From Nostoc sp. 'Peltigera membranacea cyanobiont' N6 (GTDB lineage: Bacteria > Cyanobacteriota > Cyanobacteriia > Cyanobacteriales > Nostocaceae): 64,000 bases of DNA. Both the position numbers and the translations under genes were made by a program. A model generated the notes under the pieces. It made no database searches, was not told the DNA's origin, and worked only from the letters and a program-made list of their open reading frames with translations. Each line of letters starts with the position of its first letter. The stretch's first letter is position 1. Shown here piece after piece: positions 25,028-34,540 of the stretch. The stretch is taken from NCBI RefSeq assembly GCF_002949735.1, contig NZ_CP026681.1:1116001-1180000 (forward strand), in the 5' to 3' direction.

Positions 25028-26455
25028 ATGTTTTTTATGAATTTAGTCTGGCAACGATTTACTTTATCATCTTTACCGCTCAAAGAATATCTTGCTACCA
25101 GTTACGTACACCGTTATCTGGTCGGACTGTTAAGTCCTTGGCGGCAAACCAGCATCTTACTTCAGTGGGGAGATGCGACAGCAGCTGCTTTACTCAGCTT
25201 AATATATGCCCTTGCACCTTTTGCTTCGAGTACGTTAGTAGGTTTGTTACTGGTGGCTTGTGTGGGATTTTGGTTGTTGTTAACTTTATCTGATGAAGTC
25301 ACACCAGCAAATGTCTCGTCAGTCACTCCCATTCACCTGCTGGTATTGCTCTATTGGGGAATTGCTGTCATCGCAACAGCATTATCACCAGTGAAAAAGG
25401 CGGCACTTAACGACTTGGGAACGTTGACCTTGTATTTGCTACTATTTGCCCTTTGTGCCAGGGTACTAAGGTCGCCTCGTCTCCGGTCTTGGATTATCAT
25501 TCTTTACCTGCATGTATCGTTAATTGTCAGTGTCTATGGATTGCGGCAATGGTTTTTTGGAGCCACAGCACTGGCAACTTGGGTCGATCCTGAATCTCCT
25601 CTGTCTAAGACTACAAGAGTCTACAGTTATTTAGGTAATCCCAATTTATTGGCAGGATACCTTTTACCAGCAGTAATTTTTAGTTTAGTGGCAATTTTTG
25701 CATGGCAAAGCTGGCTCAAAAAAGCTCTAGCATTAACAATGCTGATTGTCAATACTGCCTGCCTGATCCTGACTTTTAGTCGTGGCGGTTGGATTGGACT
25801 AGTGGTGGCAATTTTAGCTGTGATGGCATTGCTAGTTTATTGGAAAAGTCTGGAAATGCCTCCTTTTTGGCGTACTTGGTCGCTACCGATTATCTTGGGG
25901 GGTTTAATTGGGGTATTATTGCTAGCAGTAATATTTATAGATCCAGTGCAGGTTCGGGTCTTGAGTATTTTTGCCGATCGCAAAGATAGCAGTAATAATT
26001 TTCGCCGAAATGTGTGGGATGCTGTCTTTGAGATGATTCGCGATCGCCCAATTTTCGGTATTGGCCCCGGTCACAACTCTTTTAATAAAGTTTATCCTCT
26101 CTACCAACGCCCTCGTTACACTGCTTTAAGTGCTTATTCGATTTTGTTTGAAGTGACTGTAGAAACTGGATTTGTTGGTTTAGCCTTCTTTCTCTGGCTA
26201 ATAATCGTTACATTTAATACGGCATTTTTGCAAGTCCGACGATTGCGACAAATCAGAAGTGGAGAGGGATTTTGGTTAATTGGGGCGATCGCTATTTTGT
26301 TGGGTATGCTAGCTCACGGCACTGTAGATACTGTCTGGTATCGTCCTGAAGTCAATACCCTCTGGTGGCTCATAGTTGCCTTAATTGCCAGTTACTGGAA
26401 ACCTTTAGCTCAAAATCAGACAAGTTCATCTAACCCTGAACCAGCATTAAACTAA
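25028..26455 (+). CDS. ictB: IctB-family membrane protein (O-antigen-ligase-like)
   Basis: A 475-aa polytopic protein with about ten helices. Reported in Synechococcus as a putative inorganic-carbon-uptake related protein, although the fold is that of O-antigen ligase/polymerase (Wzy) proteins. IctB-like features are the N-terminal MNLVWQRFTLSSLPL, SYVHRYLVGLL, VYGLRQWFFG and SYLGNPNLLAGYL. The C-terminal half has FSRGGWIGL and IFGIGPGHNSFNKVYPLYQ. The family N-terminus suggests the second ATG (25037). Two inverted repeats follow (26469-26497 and 26521-26552). The bicarbonate-transport role is not proven by sequence. Confidence 0.87.
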   Translation: MFFMNLVWQRFTLSSLPLKEYLATSYVHRYLVGLLSPWRQTSILLQWGDATAAALLSLIYALAPFASSTLVGLLLVACVGFWLLLTLSDEVTPANVSSVTPIHLLVLLYWGIAVIATALSPVKKAALNDLGTLTLYLLLFALCARVLRSPRLRSWIIILYLHVSLIVSVYGLRQWFFGATALATWVDPESPLSKTTRVYSYLGNPNLLAGYLLPAVIFSLVAIFAWQSWLKKALALTMLIVNTACLILTFSRGGWIGLVVAILAVMALLVYWKSLEMPPFWRTWSLPIILGGLIGVLLLAVIFIDPVQVRVLSIFADRKDSSNNFRRNVWDAVFEMIRDRPIFGIGPGHNSFNKVYPLYQRPRYTALSAYSILFEVTVETGFVGLAFFLWLIIVTFNTAFLQVRRLRQIRSGEGFWLIGAIAILLGMLAHGTVDTVWYRPEVNTLWWLIVALIASYWKPLAQNQTSSSNPEPALN

Positions 26456-26468
26456 CTTAAGTTAGTGT

Positions 26469-26497
26469 GTCAGTTGTTTTTATAATGAACAACTGAC
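26469..26497 (+). terminator. GTCAGTTGTT/AACAACTGAC hairpin after ictB
   Basis: A perfect 10-bp stem with a 9-base loop, 14 bases after the ictB stop. No T-run; the second hairpin just downstream is the stronger terminator. Confidence 0.5.
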
Positions 26498-26514
26498 AAC
26501 TTTTGAACGCATTT

Positions 26515-26558
26515 AAAAAAGGCTAGAGACAACATTTAACTTGTCTCTAGCCTTTTTT
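26515..26558. terminator. Bidirectional rho-independent terminator
   Basis: A perfect 12-bp stem GGCTAGAGACAA/TTGTCTCTAGCC (26521-26532, 26541-26552) with AAAAAA before and TTTTTT after. It serves ictB from the left and tRNA-Val from the right. Confidence 0.9.
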
Positions 26559-26564
26559 ACTTAG

Positions 26565-26637
26565 TGGGCAGTACCAGACTCGAACTGATGACGTCCTGCT
26601 TGTAAGGCAGGCGCTCTACCAACTGAGCTAACCGCCC
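26565..26637 (-). tRNA. tRNA-Val (TAC anticodon)
   Basis: 73-nt cloverleaf on the minus strand: acceptor GGGCGGT pairs with ACTGCCC (one G-T), D arm TTAGCTCAGTTGG, anticodon loop CCTTACAAG (TAC), T arm with GTTCGAGTC, discriminator A. CCA is not encoded. The bidirectional terminator lies directly 3' of it. Confidence 0.97.
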
Positions 26638-26784
26638 GTTTGTTTGACCAATCCTTAACTAATATAGCAGACCATTTCGCATTGCGCTAGTAGTTTTGGT
26701 AAAATCTTTTTTTCTCTTATACTGGCTCAGTATTCAGTTACTCAGCACGGGCTAAACGCCCCGCTATCGCTAACAGGAATTAGA

Positions 26785-27426
26785 ATGCCCTCTGGTCGGA
26801 CGCACGATCGCATTACTATGTATGCTCTGCCATTGGTGGCGGGCGTTACTTTGTGGCAGACTCGCAGTAGCAATGCGACTTTGTTGGTTGCAGGCGGGTT
26901 TCTATTTGGAGGGCTGATGTTTGGCCCCGATTTGGATATTTACTCTGTGCAATTTCAACGCTGGGGTTTCTTGCGCTGGATTTGGCTACCTTATCAAAAA
27001 AGTCTGCGGCATCGTTCTTTTTTATCCCACGGGCCGATTATTGGCACAATTCTGCGGATACTTTATCTGGGGTGTTTGCTAGCAATCTTGGCAATTTTCG
27101 TTTTGGCAATTGCCCAAAGGTTATGGAATCTGAGTTTTACTTGGCAAGATTTGGGTGGAACTGTGGGGCGATCGCTCGGGCAATACAATACTGAATATAT
27201 TGCCCTGTTTTTGGGTTTGGAACTTGGTGCGATGAGTCATTCTCTTAGCGATTGGAGCGGTTCTGCATACAAGCGCTTTCAAAAACAGGGGATTCGGGGG
27301 TTGCTTCCTAGTGGCAAAATGAAGAAGCGGAAAGTTACAAGTCGCGGTAGTCGTCGAGCTACAGTTAGCAGAAAGAGCAACGGAAGAACGACAAAGGACA
27401 AAGGACAAATGACAAATGACAAATGA
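26785..27426 (+). CDS. DUF2227-family putative metal-binding membrane protein
   Basis: A 213-aa protein with conserved His/Asp motifs GRTHDRI at the N-terminus, GPDLDIYS, RHRSFLSHGPI and MSHSLSDW. It has about three membrane segments (38-58, 85-112, 150-170). The family is annotated as a metal-binding hydrolase-like membrane protein of unknown function. The basic C-tail KMKKRKVTSRGSRR ends with a Thr/Lys/Asp-rich segment encoded by the ACAAAGG/ACAAATG tandem repeat (27393-27426), so the stop codon position was set by repeat DNA. It overlaps the mazG start by 11 bases. Confidence 0.88.
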   Translation: MPSGRTHDRITMYALPLVAGVTLWQTRSSNATLLVAGGFLFGGLMFGPDLDIYSVQFQRWGFLRWIWLPYQKSLRHRSFLSHGPIIGTILRILYLGCLLAILAIFVLAIAQRLWNLSFTWQDLGGTVGRSLGQYNTEYIALFLGLELGAMSHSLSDWSGSAYKRFQKQGIRGLLPSGKMKKRKVTSRGSRRATVSRKSNGRTTKDKGQMTNDK

Positions 27427-27430
27427 CAAA
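27390..27430. repeat. ACAAAGG/ACAAATG heptamer array at the DUF2227-mazG junction
   Basis: Tandem AGGACAA and ATGACAA units that encode the C-terminus of one gene, and in another frame provide the ATG and first codons (M-T-N-D-K) of mazG. Confidence 0.85.
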
Positions 27431-28243
27431 GTTGATACTTTGGCGGCGTTGCAAGAATTGATTGAGATAGTAGCAAAATTGCGATCGCCTGATGGTGGTT
27501 GTCCGTGGGATTTGGCGCAAACTCCCGAAACGCTAACCCCTTATGTGATTGAAGAAGCTTATGAGGTGGTGGATGCAATTAAAAGTGGGGATAAAAATGC
27601 GATCGCAGAAGAGTTAGGCGATTTATTATTACAGGTGGTATTGCAAGCCCAAATTGCCAGCGAATCTGGACAATTTTCCCTCAAAGAAATAACTCAGGGG
27701 ATTTCCCAAAAGTTGATTCGCCGTCACCCTCATGTCTTTGGTGATGTATCGGTGACAAGTGTGGATGAGGTGCGGCAAAATTGGGAACAAATCAAGGCTG
27801 CGGAAAAAGGCGAACCATCCCCAGAGGCGCAAAAACTTAGTGCTAAACTCGGTCGTTATGGGCGTACTCTTCCCCCGTTGACAGCAGCGATGAAGATTTC
27901 TCAAAAGGCTGCGGCGATCGGGTTTGAATGGGAAAATATTCAGGGCGTTTGGGATAAATTTCATGAAGAGTTAGGGGAGTTTCAACAGGCTTTAGCTGCG
28001 GAAACACCCGAACGACAACAAGCAGAATTAGGCGATTTACTGTTTGCAGTTATTCAGCTAGCGCGTTGGCATAATCTCGATCCTAGCGCCGGTTTGCAAG
28101 GCACAAATCAGCGATTTGTGCAGCGATTAGAAAAAATGGAGGCAGTTGTCGATCGCCCCCTTTCTGATTACAGTTTGGATGAGTTAGAAACTCTTTGGCA
28201 ACAGGCAAAAGCCCAACTTGCTAATGAAAAGAGGAAGGAGTAG
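27416..28243 (+). CDS. mazG: Nucleoside triphosphate pyrophosphohydrolase MazG
   Basis: Hydrolyses NTPs/dNTPs to NMP and PPi, a house-cleaning and stress (ppGpp-lowering) function. Two MazG domains: the first with CPWDLAQTPETLTPYVIEEA and EELGDLLLQVV (the EExxE...ExxD metal site). The second is at about 160-240 (WDKFHEELGEFQQAL, ELGDLLFAVIQLARW). 275 aa, normal for the long form. The start codon lies in a tandem repeat; the conserved part begins at about residue 8 (TLAALQELIEIVAKLRSPDGG in pieces). It overlaps the upstream gene and is likely co-transcribed. Confidence 0.94.
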   Translation: MTNDKVDTLAALQELIEIVAKLRSPDGGCPWDLAQTPETLTPYVIEEAYEVVDAIKSGDKNAIAEELGDLLLQVVLQAQIASESGQFSLKEITQGISQKLIRRHPHVFGDVSVTSVDEVRQNWEQIKAAEKGEPSPEAQKLSAKLGRYGRTLPPLTAAMKISQKAAAIGFEWENIQGVWDKFHEELGEFQQALAAETPERQQAELGDLLFAVIQLARWHNLDPSAGLQGTNQRFVQRLEKMEAVVDRPLSDYSLDELETLWQQAKAQLANEKRKE

Positions 28244-28255
28244 GGAGGCTCCTCT

Positions 28256-29473
28256 TCAAGATTCTTTAGGAGAAAACCACTTATCATATAACGATTGATA
28301 AGTATCATTTTCTTTTAGATTCAGTAGGGCCTGATTAATTGGTTTGCGGTAGGGACTGTTGTTAGGCATAATGATGCCGTAGCTTTCTTCACGCAAGATA
28401 CTGCCAACAATCTGTACTTTCCCTTTGCCTTCATTGGCAGCATAAAACAGGAGTACAGGTGCATCAAACACCACAGCATCAGCTTTTTTTGTTTGCAAAG
28501 CATTGTAAGCTTCTTCAATTTTGGGGACTTCTAAAATTGAAATATGATGTTCTTGCAGATATGTCGCCGCTGTGCTACCCGCAGTTGTAGCCACTACCTT
28601 GCCTGGTAAATCGTTTATACTCCTGATATCGCTCTGAAGTTGCTGCACTGTTAATGAAGTAGTCGCGCTGGCTGTAAAGTAGGCGACAAAGAGGACTCCG
28701 ATGAACATCCAGACTACAGCTATTAAACGTCCCAGCACTCCCTTGGGCATTTCATCGGCTTGAGTCGCTAATGTGGCAGCTGCCCACCAACAAGCTTTAA
28801 AAATGCCAGGAAAGTATGATTGAGAAATCATCCCTTCTTTGTGATTGCGCTCAGATAACCAAATAATGTGGGCTGCTAAGACAATTAGCACTAGGGCAAT
28901 GCCTATTACCTGCAAGAGGCCAGTAGAGAAAAACAATTGCAAAATATTTGGAAAGGCACTGTTTTTACTATCTACGTTTCGTACCATAATTTGCAGCCCC
29001 CCAGCAAAAATGGGTAATGAGAAATCAAAATTCTGCTCGCGTTCAGATGTAATTGAGATAGCTGCAATCCCCAAGTTGACTTTGCTGTCTTTAATCGCAG
29101 AAAGCAGTTCTGGCACACTGGAATATTCAATAAATTTAGACTCTACACCGATTTGGTTAGCAATGCTGCGCCAAAGGTCGATACTGAATCCCGATAGCTC
29201 ACCTTTGTTTGATAGTACAAAAGGCGGTATAACTCGTGTACCTACTAATAATGGTTGTTGGAGTTTTGGCGATTGTTGGGGTTCTGGTTTTTGGGACAGT
29301 CCTGGGGATGCTATTAATAACAATGCCAAAATTCCCCCTATTAATCCTATAGAGGTATACAGTGCTAAGGAACGCCTGGTTTTGTTTTTGCAGTCCTGTC
29401 TGTCAAAATAGCCAATCGGGTTTTTCCTCCGAGCCATAAGTTGGCGAAATCTAGTAGCGATCGCATTTATCAT
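28256..29473 (-). CDS. Ionotropic glutamate receptor-like ligand-gated channel (GluR0-like) with unusual pore
   Basis: Architecture: N-terminal hydrophobic segment (38-55), periplasmic solute-binding lobe S1 (75-165; SGFSIDLW, and Arg145 in SEREQNFDFS as in amino-acid-binding iGluRs). Then helix M1 (185-205), pore loop (about 222-243), helix M2 (247-275) and lobe S2 (285-400). The helix after the pore ends YFTASATTSLTVQQL, close to the plant GLR motif. Prokaryotic GluR0 has a potassium filter TVGYGD; here the equivalent reads TLATQADEMP, so potassium selectivity is doubtful. It may be a non-selective channel or a sensor. Convergent with mazG, 12 bases apart. Confidence 0.85.
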   Translation of the reverse strand: MINAIATRFRQLMARRKNPIGYFDRQDCKNKTRRSLALYTSIGLIGGILALLLIASPGLSQKPEPQQSPKLQQPLLVGTRVIPPFVLSNKGELSGFSIDLWRSIANQIGVESKFIEYSSVPELLSAIKDSKVNLGIAAISITSEREQNFDFSLPIFAGGLQIMVRNVDSKNSAFPNILQLFFSTGLLQVIGIALVLIVLAAHIIWLSERNHKEGMISQSYFPGIFKACWWAAATLATQADEMPKGVLGRLIAVVWMFIGVLFVAYFTASATTSLTVQQLQSDIRSINDLPGKVVATTAGSTAATYLQEHHISILEVPKIEEAYNALQTKKADAVVFDAPVLLFYAANEGKGKVQIVGSILREESYGIIMPNNSPYRKPINQALLNLKENDTYQSLYDKWFSPKES

Positions 29474-29917
29474 CAGAATTAGCTTAGGGTTTCATGCAAA
29501 GTATATTTATCATTCCCACCCCATATCAAAGATCCCATTCATCATCCCCATAAAACTGAAACCTGCATCAACAGGGTAAAATTCCGAGGGATGATTTGAC
29601 CTGTTGTTCTGCTACTGTTGTTGTAACCATCAGGCCCTCCTTAAGGTAGAAAAAAATTTGCTTAAATCTACTTATTATATTTCTAGTTCTACAGCACTCT
29701 AGGTAGATTTTTTTATTAACCCTTTATTGTAACATGGAACATAGGGGCTGATATAGCTACATTGTGTTTAATTGATTTTGTAAGACTCGTGTTGGCAAGA
29801 CAAACCTCTATCTTTTGAGTAATAGTTTTGAGTTCAGCTTTGAGCGTACACTTGAACTTATGTTTGCTTAATATTTCCTCTCACGTGCGCTTCTCTAGTC
29901 TTAGCAAAGTGAGCAAC
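29474..29917. other. 444-base intergenic region
   Basis: Divergent space between the receptor-like gene and the hybrid kinase gene. An in-frame TTG at 29828 could extend the kinase by 30 residues, but that leader looks non-coding. Nothing else was recognised. Confidence 0.35.
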
Positions 29918-32203
29918 ATGAATGTAGACGATTTTAGTCAGCAAATAGAGACATTACGCTCACGGGTGACGATATTATTGCAAAGTACTGCAAGTGAACG
30001 GTACTCACAACAAAAGCTAACAGCAGAAGCTTTTGAAGAACTGAAAATTGCTTTGGAGGAAATGAGAGTCGTCTCCGAGGAACTACAAGCAACACGAATG
30101 GTAGTAGAGAAGGAGCGTCAGCGCTACCAAGAGTTATTTGATTTTGCGCCTGATGGTTACTTGGTAACTGATATTTATGGCACTATTCTTGAAGCTAACC
30201 AAGCTACTACTGTCTTACTTAATATCTCAGAGCGATTTTTGATTCGTAAACCGTTGGTTAGTTTTATCGCCCAGTCAGATCGTCAAGCTTTTTTTGATTA
30301 TCTGGCTCAGTTGCAGCATCTCGACCGGGGCGGAGAATGGGAAGTGTGTGTACAACCACGAGAAAAAGTCTGTTTTGATGTTGCTTTGACAGTAGTTACC
30401 GTCCGTAACGAGGAGTGTAAGCCAGTTGCTCTGCGCTGGCTAATGCGCGATATTACCAAGCGTAGGCGTTTAGAGTCCGAGCGAAAACTGTTATTTGCCA
30501 GCGAGCAAATTGCCCGGATTGCAGCCGAAGCGGCAGAGAGGCGCTCTAATTTTTTGGCTGAAGCAAGTCGTGTGCTGGCATCTTCCTTAGATTACCGTAC
30601 AACTCTCACGAGTATGGCACAACTAGCAGTGCCTACCCTTGCCGATTGTTGCATTGTAGATGTCGTTGAAAATAATTCGGTAGCCTTTACTAACCCAGTC
30701 ATCGCTGCTTCGGAACCGCAGAAAGAAGCACTAGTGCGAGAACTCCGACAACGCTATCCAATTCCTATCGATGCCGATCGTGGACTACCAAAGGTTTTAC
30801 GGACTGGTAAGCCGGAACTGGTTACAGACATTCTTGAGTCTTCATTGCAGAAAAACACATGGAACCAGGAATATCTCAATTTACTGCAAGTTAAGTCTTA
30901 TATGGTTGTGCCCCTGTTAGTGCGGAAACGCAAATTAGGGACAATTGTATTTGCCTCTACACAAGTAGGACGGTATTACACAATTGTAGACCTAGCAATG
31001 GCTGAAGAAGTTGCCCAACGCGCAGCTTCTGCTATTGAAAATGCACAGCTTTATCGCCAAGCCCAGGAAGCCAACCGAATTAAAGACGAATTTTTAGCGA
31101 TCGTCTCTCACGAACTTCGTACACCTCTCAACTCGATGCTGGGTTGGGTTCAAGTAATCCGTAATCGAAAATTGGATGAAGCAGTTACTTCTAAGGCACT
31201 GGAGACAATCGAACGAAATGCAAAACTTCAAAGGAAACTGATTGAAGATATCCTGGATATTTCACGGATTGTACAAGGTAAAATCCGCCTAAATCTCCAT
31301 AAAGTTGACCTGGTAATTGTAATTAACGCGGCGATTGAGGCTGTATATCCCACATCTGAGATTAAAGATATTCGAGTTGAATCTAAGCTTGACTTGTCAG
31401 TAGGTGAGGTTATGGGTGATGCAGAACGCCTGCAACAAATAGTCTGGAATTTGCTCTCTAACGCCGTCAAGTTTACACCTAGCGGAGGCCGAGTTGAAGT
31501 GTGTCTGGAGCAGGTAAACTCAAATGCGAAGATTTCTGTCTCTGACACAGGTAAGGGAATTAATGCTGACTTTCTACCTTATATATTTGAGCGCTTCCGT
31601 CAAGCTGATAGCACAACTACTAGAGCAGACAGTGGTTTGGGGCTGGGACTGGCAATTGTAAACCACTTAGTAGAAATGCACTCAGGCACAGTTCATGCAT
31701 TTAGTGAAGGGGAAGAACGGGGAGCAACATTTACAGTCTTGTTGCCTCTAATAGAAGCGCAACCAGAGCAGTTAATTAAAGAAAGTCAAGTAAAAGTCAA
31801 TAACCTCTTAGCGCTTGATGGGTTGCAAATCCTCCTTGTAGATGATAATGCCGATACTCGTGAGTTAATTGCCTTCATTCTTCAACAGTCGGGAGCGCAG
31901 GTGACATCGGTTAGCTCAGTAGGTGAAGCCTTGGAAGCACTGGTACGATTAAGACCAAATATTTTAGTCAGTGATATTGGAATGCCAGATGAGGATGGTT
32001 ATTCGCTAATTCGCCAAGTGCGATCGCAAGAAGCCCTTCGTGGGGAGAAGATTCCAGCTGTAGCACTAACGGCATTTGCTAGAGATGAAGAACGCCGCCT
32101 GGCTCTGGAAGCCGGATTCCAGGTTCATCTATCTAAACCAATCGAGCCAGATAAGTTGGTGAAAGTACTGGCGAACCTAGTTAAAGGCAACCAACAATTT
32201 TAA
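29918..32203 (+). CDS. Hybrid sensor histidine kinase/response regulator (PAS-GAF-HisKA-HATPase-REC)
   Basis: Soluble multi-domain signalling kinase. From the ATG at 29918: coiled-coil (about 1-65), PAS (about 70-180; YQELFDFAPDGYLVTDIYG), GAF (about 210-370) and HisKA with SHELRTPL (His398). HATPase_c has the N-box NLLSNAVKF and G-boxes DTGKGI and GLGLGLAIV. The C-terminal REC domain (LLVDDNADTRE, phospho-acceptor Asp686 in SDIGMPD, LSKP). ATG 29918 is chosen over the TTG 30 codons upstream because the extra residues lack protein character. No membrane helix, so it senses inside the cell; the partner is unknown. Confidence 0.93.
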   Translation: MNVDDFSQQIETLRSRVTILLQSTASERYSQQKLTAEAFEELKIALEEMRVVSEELQATRMVVEKERQRYQELFDFAPDGYLVTDIYGTILEANQATTVLLNISERFLIRKPLVSFIAQSDRQAFFDYLAQLQHLDRGGEWEVCVQPREKVCFDVALTVVTVRNEECKPVALRWLMRDITKRRRLESERKLLFASEQIARIAAEAAERRSNFLAEASRVLASSLDYRTTLTSMAQLAVPTLADCCIVDVVENNSVAFTNPVIAASEPQKEALVRELRQRYPIPIDADRGLPKVLRTGKPELVTDILESSLQKNTWNQEYLNLLQVKSYMVVPLLVRKRKLGTIVFASTQVGRYYTIVDLAMAEEVAQRAASAIENAQLYRQAQEANRIKDEFLAIVSHELRTPLNSMLGWVQVIRNRKLDEAVTSKALETIERNAKLQRKLIEDILDISRIVQGKIRLNLHKVDLVIVINAAIEAVYPTSEIKDIRVESKLDLSVGEVMGDAERLQQIVWNLLSNAVKFTPSGGRVEVCLEQVNSNAKISVSDTGKGINADFLPYIFERFRQADSTTTRADSGLGLGLAIVNHLVEMHSGTVHAFSEGEERGATFTVLLPLIEAQPEQLIKESQVKVNNLLALDGLQILLVDDNADTRELIAFILQQSGAQVTSVSSVGEALEALVRLRPNILVSDIGMPDEDGYSLIRQVRSQEALRGEKIPAVALTAFARDEERRLALEAGFQVHLSKPIEPDKLVKVLANLVKGNQQF

Positions 32204-32319
32204 CGTATAAGTCTTAAGGTTTTTTAGCACGTAATCAGCAATTGCGTGGGTGTAGCTAGTCGTAAATATTGCTGAATTAGCAAATGTTAGGCGTAGCCAG
32301 CCGTAAGTAAGTTAGCGTT

Positions 32320-32346
32320 AAAAAAAGAGGCAGTTACTACCGCCTC
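32320..32346 (-). terminator. Rho-independent terminator of the M48 protease gene
   Basis: On the minus strand GAGGCGGTA pairs with the ACTGCCTC region, followed by a run of seven Ts (+ strand A-run 32320-32326). It sits 60 bases past the stop. Confidence 0.75.
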
Positions 32347-32405
32347 CTTGCAAATTAAAGCTTGGGTGGATTGAGAAATGCTTTGACAGCAGCCTAGAAA
32401 CTCGG

Positions 32406-34421
32406 CTAGCGGCTCAAAAACATAATCAAGACCACTCCCAGGATAATCGATCCACCACCAAGGATGAATGACCAGAAGCGATGGTAACTATTGACAATAG
32501 TGCCATTTTCACTTTGAAGTTGAATTAAATCCATCCAAGGCGCAACACCCCGACGGAACCAACCTACAGCCCCCACTTGTTCGCCAATTAAGCTTTTCAC
32601 TCGCTTCATCCCAAACAAGAAATTACCGATGGGGCCAAAGCGTGAGGCGTAATGCAGATAAAGCATCCCGCTACGATCCTGAATTTTTAAATCGGAACCA
32701 AATTTATAACCAGCGTCGCCACGACCAATAAGTAGACCTTCCAGTTTTGCCGGTTGTCCGCGTAACGGACTGGCGTAGGGGTCTGACATCAGCGTGAGAA
32801 TATCAGTTTCTGCTGCTTGCTTGTAGTCGGGGAACATCACCAAGGCTTTGATTACAATTCCTATGCCTAAGCCAATAAGTGGCGCACCAAATGCTAAACC
32901 TGTGTTTGGAGAACTTGACCACAGAATCACACCCATTACCAAGCCAACCAAGAAACCAATTGTTTCAGCGCCGTACAGCACAACATCTAAAAAGAAGTTG
33001 CCGTAAAGTCTACTCTTACTCAGAGTTTTGCCTTCTCCAATAACTCGCCCCATATCAAACTCAGTTGGTAAACCCAATTGTTCGGCATAAGTGCTTAATG
33101 CACGAACTCGCTTACCTGTCAACGGGTGAGTTGAATTTAACTCCATCCACCAGCCCCAAGGGTTAAACATATCCCACAGAAAGACGCGACCAATTTTTTG
33201 GGTATCGGATGCAATGCGGTAAGCGGTTCCTGTAGAAGCGGCGGCTTTATGGTCGTAGATACCCAAGGCACGAGTCCCTTCAATTAAACGACTGGGTTCT
33301 TGTGTCCGCGAACCTTCTTCTAGGATGCCGTAGGCAATTTTCACCAAAGCGCGGGATAATCCATTGGGATTACCTGTACTTTCGGCCGCAAAATGGTCAG
33401 CAAAGTATTCTCGTGTCCGAGAGAGGTACAGCAGCAGATAAGTACCAATGACGTAAAACACGTAGGCAACCAGACCAGCAGTTTGGATAGCATCTTTAAT
33501 CTTGTTATCGCCACCACGCCCTAATTTTCTGGCTGTGCTGTAAATCAGGTAGCAAATTTGCACTAAGGTGGAAGCTACAGTCATCACTGCAAAGTCCCAG
33601 TGGACGATGTGCCCCAATTCATGGGCGTAAACTGTAGCAATTTCATCGTCATCCAAATATGTGAAGAGTCCCTGGCTAACTATTAAACGGGCGCTATTCG
33701 GCAATGAACCGTAAGTAAAAGCCGTGGGGTTTTGGTCGTTAATAATTCCTAGCCGTGGTGTTTTCAGCTTTTTCTGTTCGCAGACTTGGCGAATAACTTT
33801 AGCTGTCTCTGGACTAAGACTTTCAACTTCTGCTAACTCTACCCAGCGAGTTTGGTAAAGCCAGCCTTGAGTTAAGTCCATCATGAATGGAGACAGGAAA
33901 AAAGCGGCGATATTAAAAACTAGGGTAATACCAATAGCGATCGCTAGCCCTTGGAGCGGATCGTTGCTACCCAAAATAAATACTAAGCTCAAACCTAAAG
34001 CAAACACCATGCCAAACAACAAGGTCATGGTGACACCAGAAGCTAACGCCAAACTACCACCCACACCCCCCATCGCTAATTTCATCCCAGTAGTGGCGGC
34101 ACGACTAGCTTTTTGGCTGGCGTTAGATTGGGTTGCTGGCGTTTGGCGGAAGGATTGACTAGCTTGTTCTGCCCAACTGCGAGCCTGTGGGTTTTCACTC
34201 ATCATTAACCTTTGACACAGAATTTTGGCTTTTTCGATTTCGCCTGTGGCTTGATAGGCTTTTATCAGCCACATCTGTGCTGAAAGATAATCTGAGGAAT
34301 CACTTTCGCCGGAGGCGTTGGCGCGGCCATCAGCGCAATCGCGGCAGAATTTTTCGAGTAATTTAACCGCTTCTTGATAACGCTTGTCTTTTAAGGCATC
34401 TAATCCAGATTGCAATGACAT
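32406..34421 (-). CDS. M48-family zinc metalloprotease with N-terminal TPR region
   Basis: Membrane-bound peptidase of the HtpX/Ste24 clan, probably in membrane-protein quality control. N-terminal TPR-like region (1-95; YQEAVKLLEKFC, AQMWLIKAYQATGEIEKA), two or three helices at 118-190, then zinc site HELGH (267-271) with the third ligand Glu338 in REYFADHFA. Further helices at 310-335 and 480-520; the C-terminal 130 residues form an extra domain typical of cyanobacterial members. 671 aa, much longer than E. coli HtpX. The 411-base gap upstream carries a 14-bp inverted repeat. Confidence 0.9.
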   Translation of the reverse strand: MSLQSGLDALKDKRYQEAVKLLEKFCRDCADGRANASGESDSSDYLSAQMWLIKAYQATGEIEKAKILCQRLMMSENPQARSWAEQASQSFRQTPATQSNASQKASRAATTGMKLAMGGVGGSLALASGVTMTLLFGMVFALGLSLVFILGSNDPLQGLAIAIGITLVFNIAAFFLSPFMMDLTQGWLYQTRWVELAEVESLSPETAKVIRQVCEQKKLKTPRLGIINDQNPTAFTYGSLPNSARLIVSQGLFTYLDDDEIATVYAHELGHIVHWDFAVMTVASTLVQICYLIYSTARKLGRGGDNKIKDAIQTAGLVAYVFYVIGTYLLLYLSRTREYFADHFAAESTGNPNGLSRALVKIAYGILEEGSRTQEPSRLIEGTRALGIYDHKAAASTGTAYRIASDTQKIGRVFLWDMFNPWGWWMELNSTHPLTGKRVRALSTYAEQLGLPTEFDMGRVIGEGKTLSKSRLYGNFFLDVVLYGAETIGFLVGLVMGVILWSSSPNTGLAFGAPLIGLGIGIVIKALVMFPDYKQAAETDILTLMSDPYASPLRGQPAKLEGLLIGRGDAGYKFGSDLKIQDRSGMLYLHYASRFGPIGNFLFGMKRVKSLIGEQVGAVGWFRRGVAPWMDLIQLQSENGTIVNSYHRFWSFILGGGSIILGVVLIMFLSR

Positions 34422-34540
34422 AGGATCTCCCTACTAAAGGAGTGGTATTTAATCTATCAATACTCAATAGATCCAGCGATCGTCACTGCAATTTCGTAAA
34501 AATTTAAATAATGGCAGTATAAATTATCTACTTAAGTAAA

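Noticed and set aside
29828..29917. TTG-initiated 30-residue leader of the hybrid kinase
   Set aside because: Composition and lack of conserved pattern suggest non-coding DNA; the ATG at 29918 is a better start.
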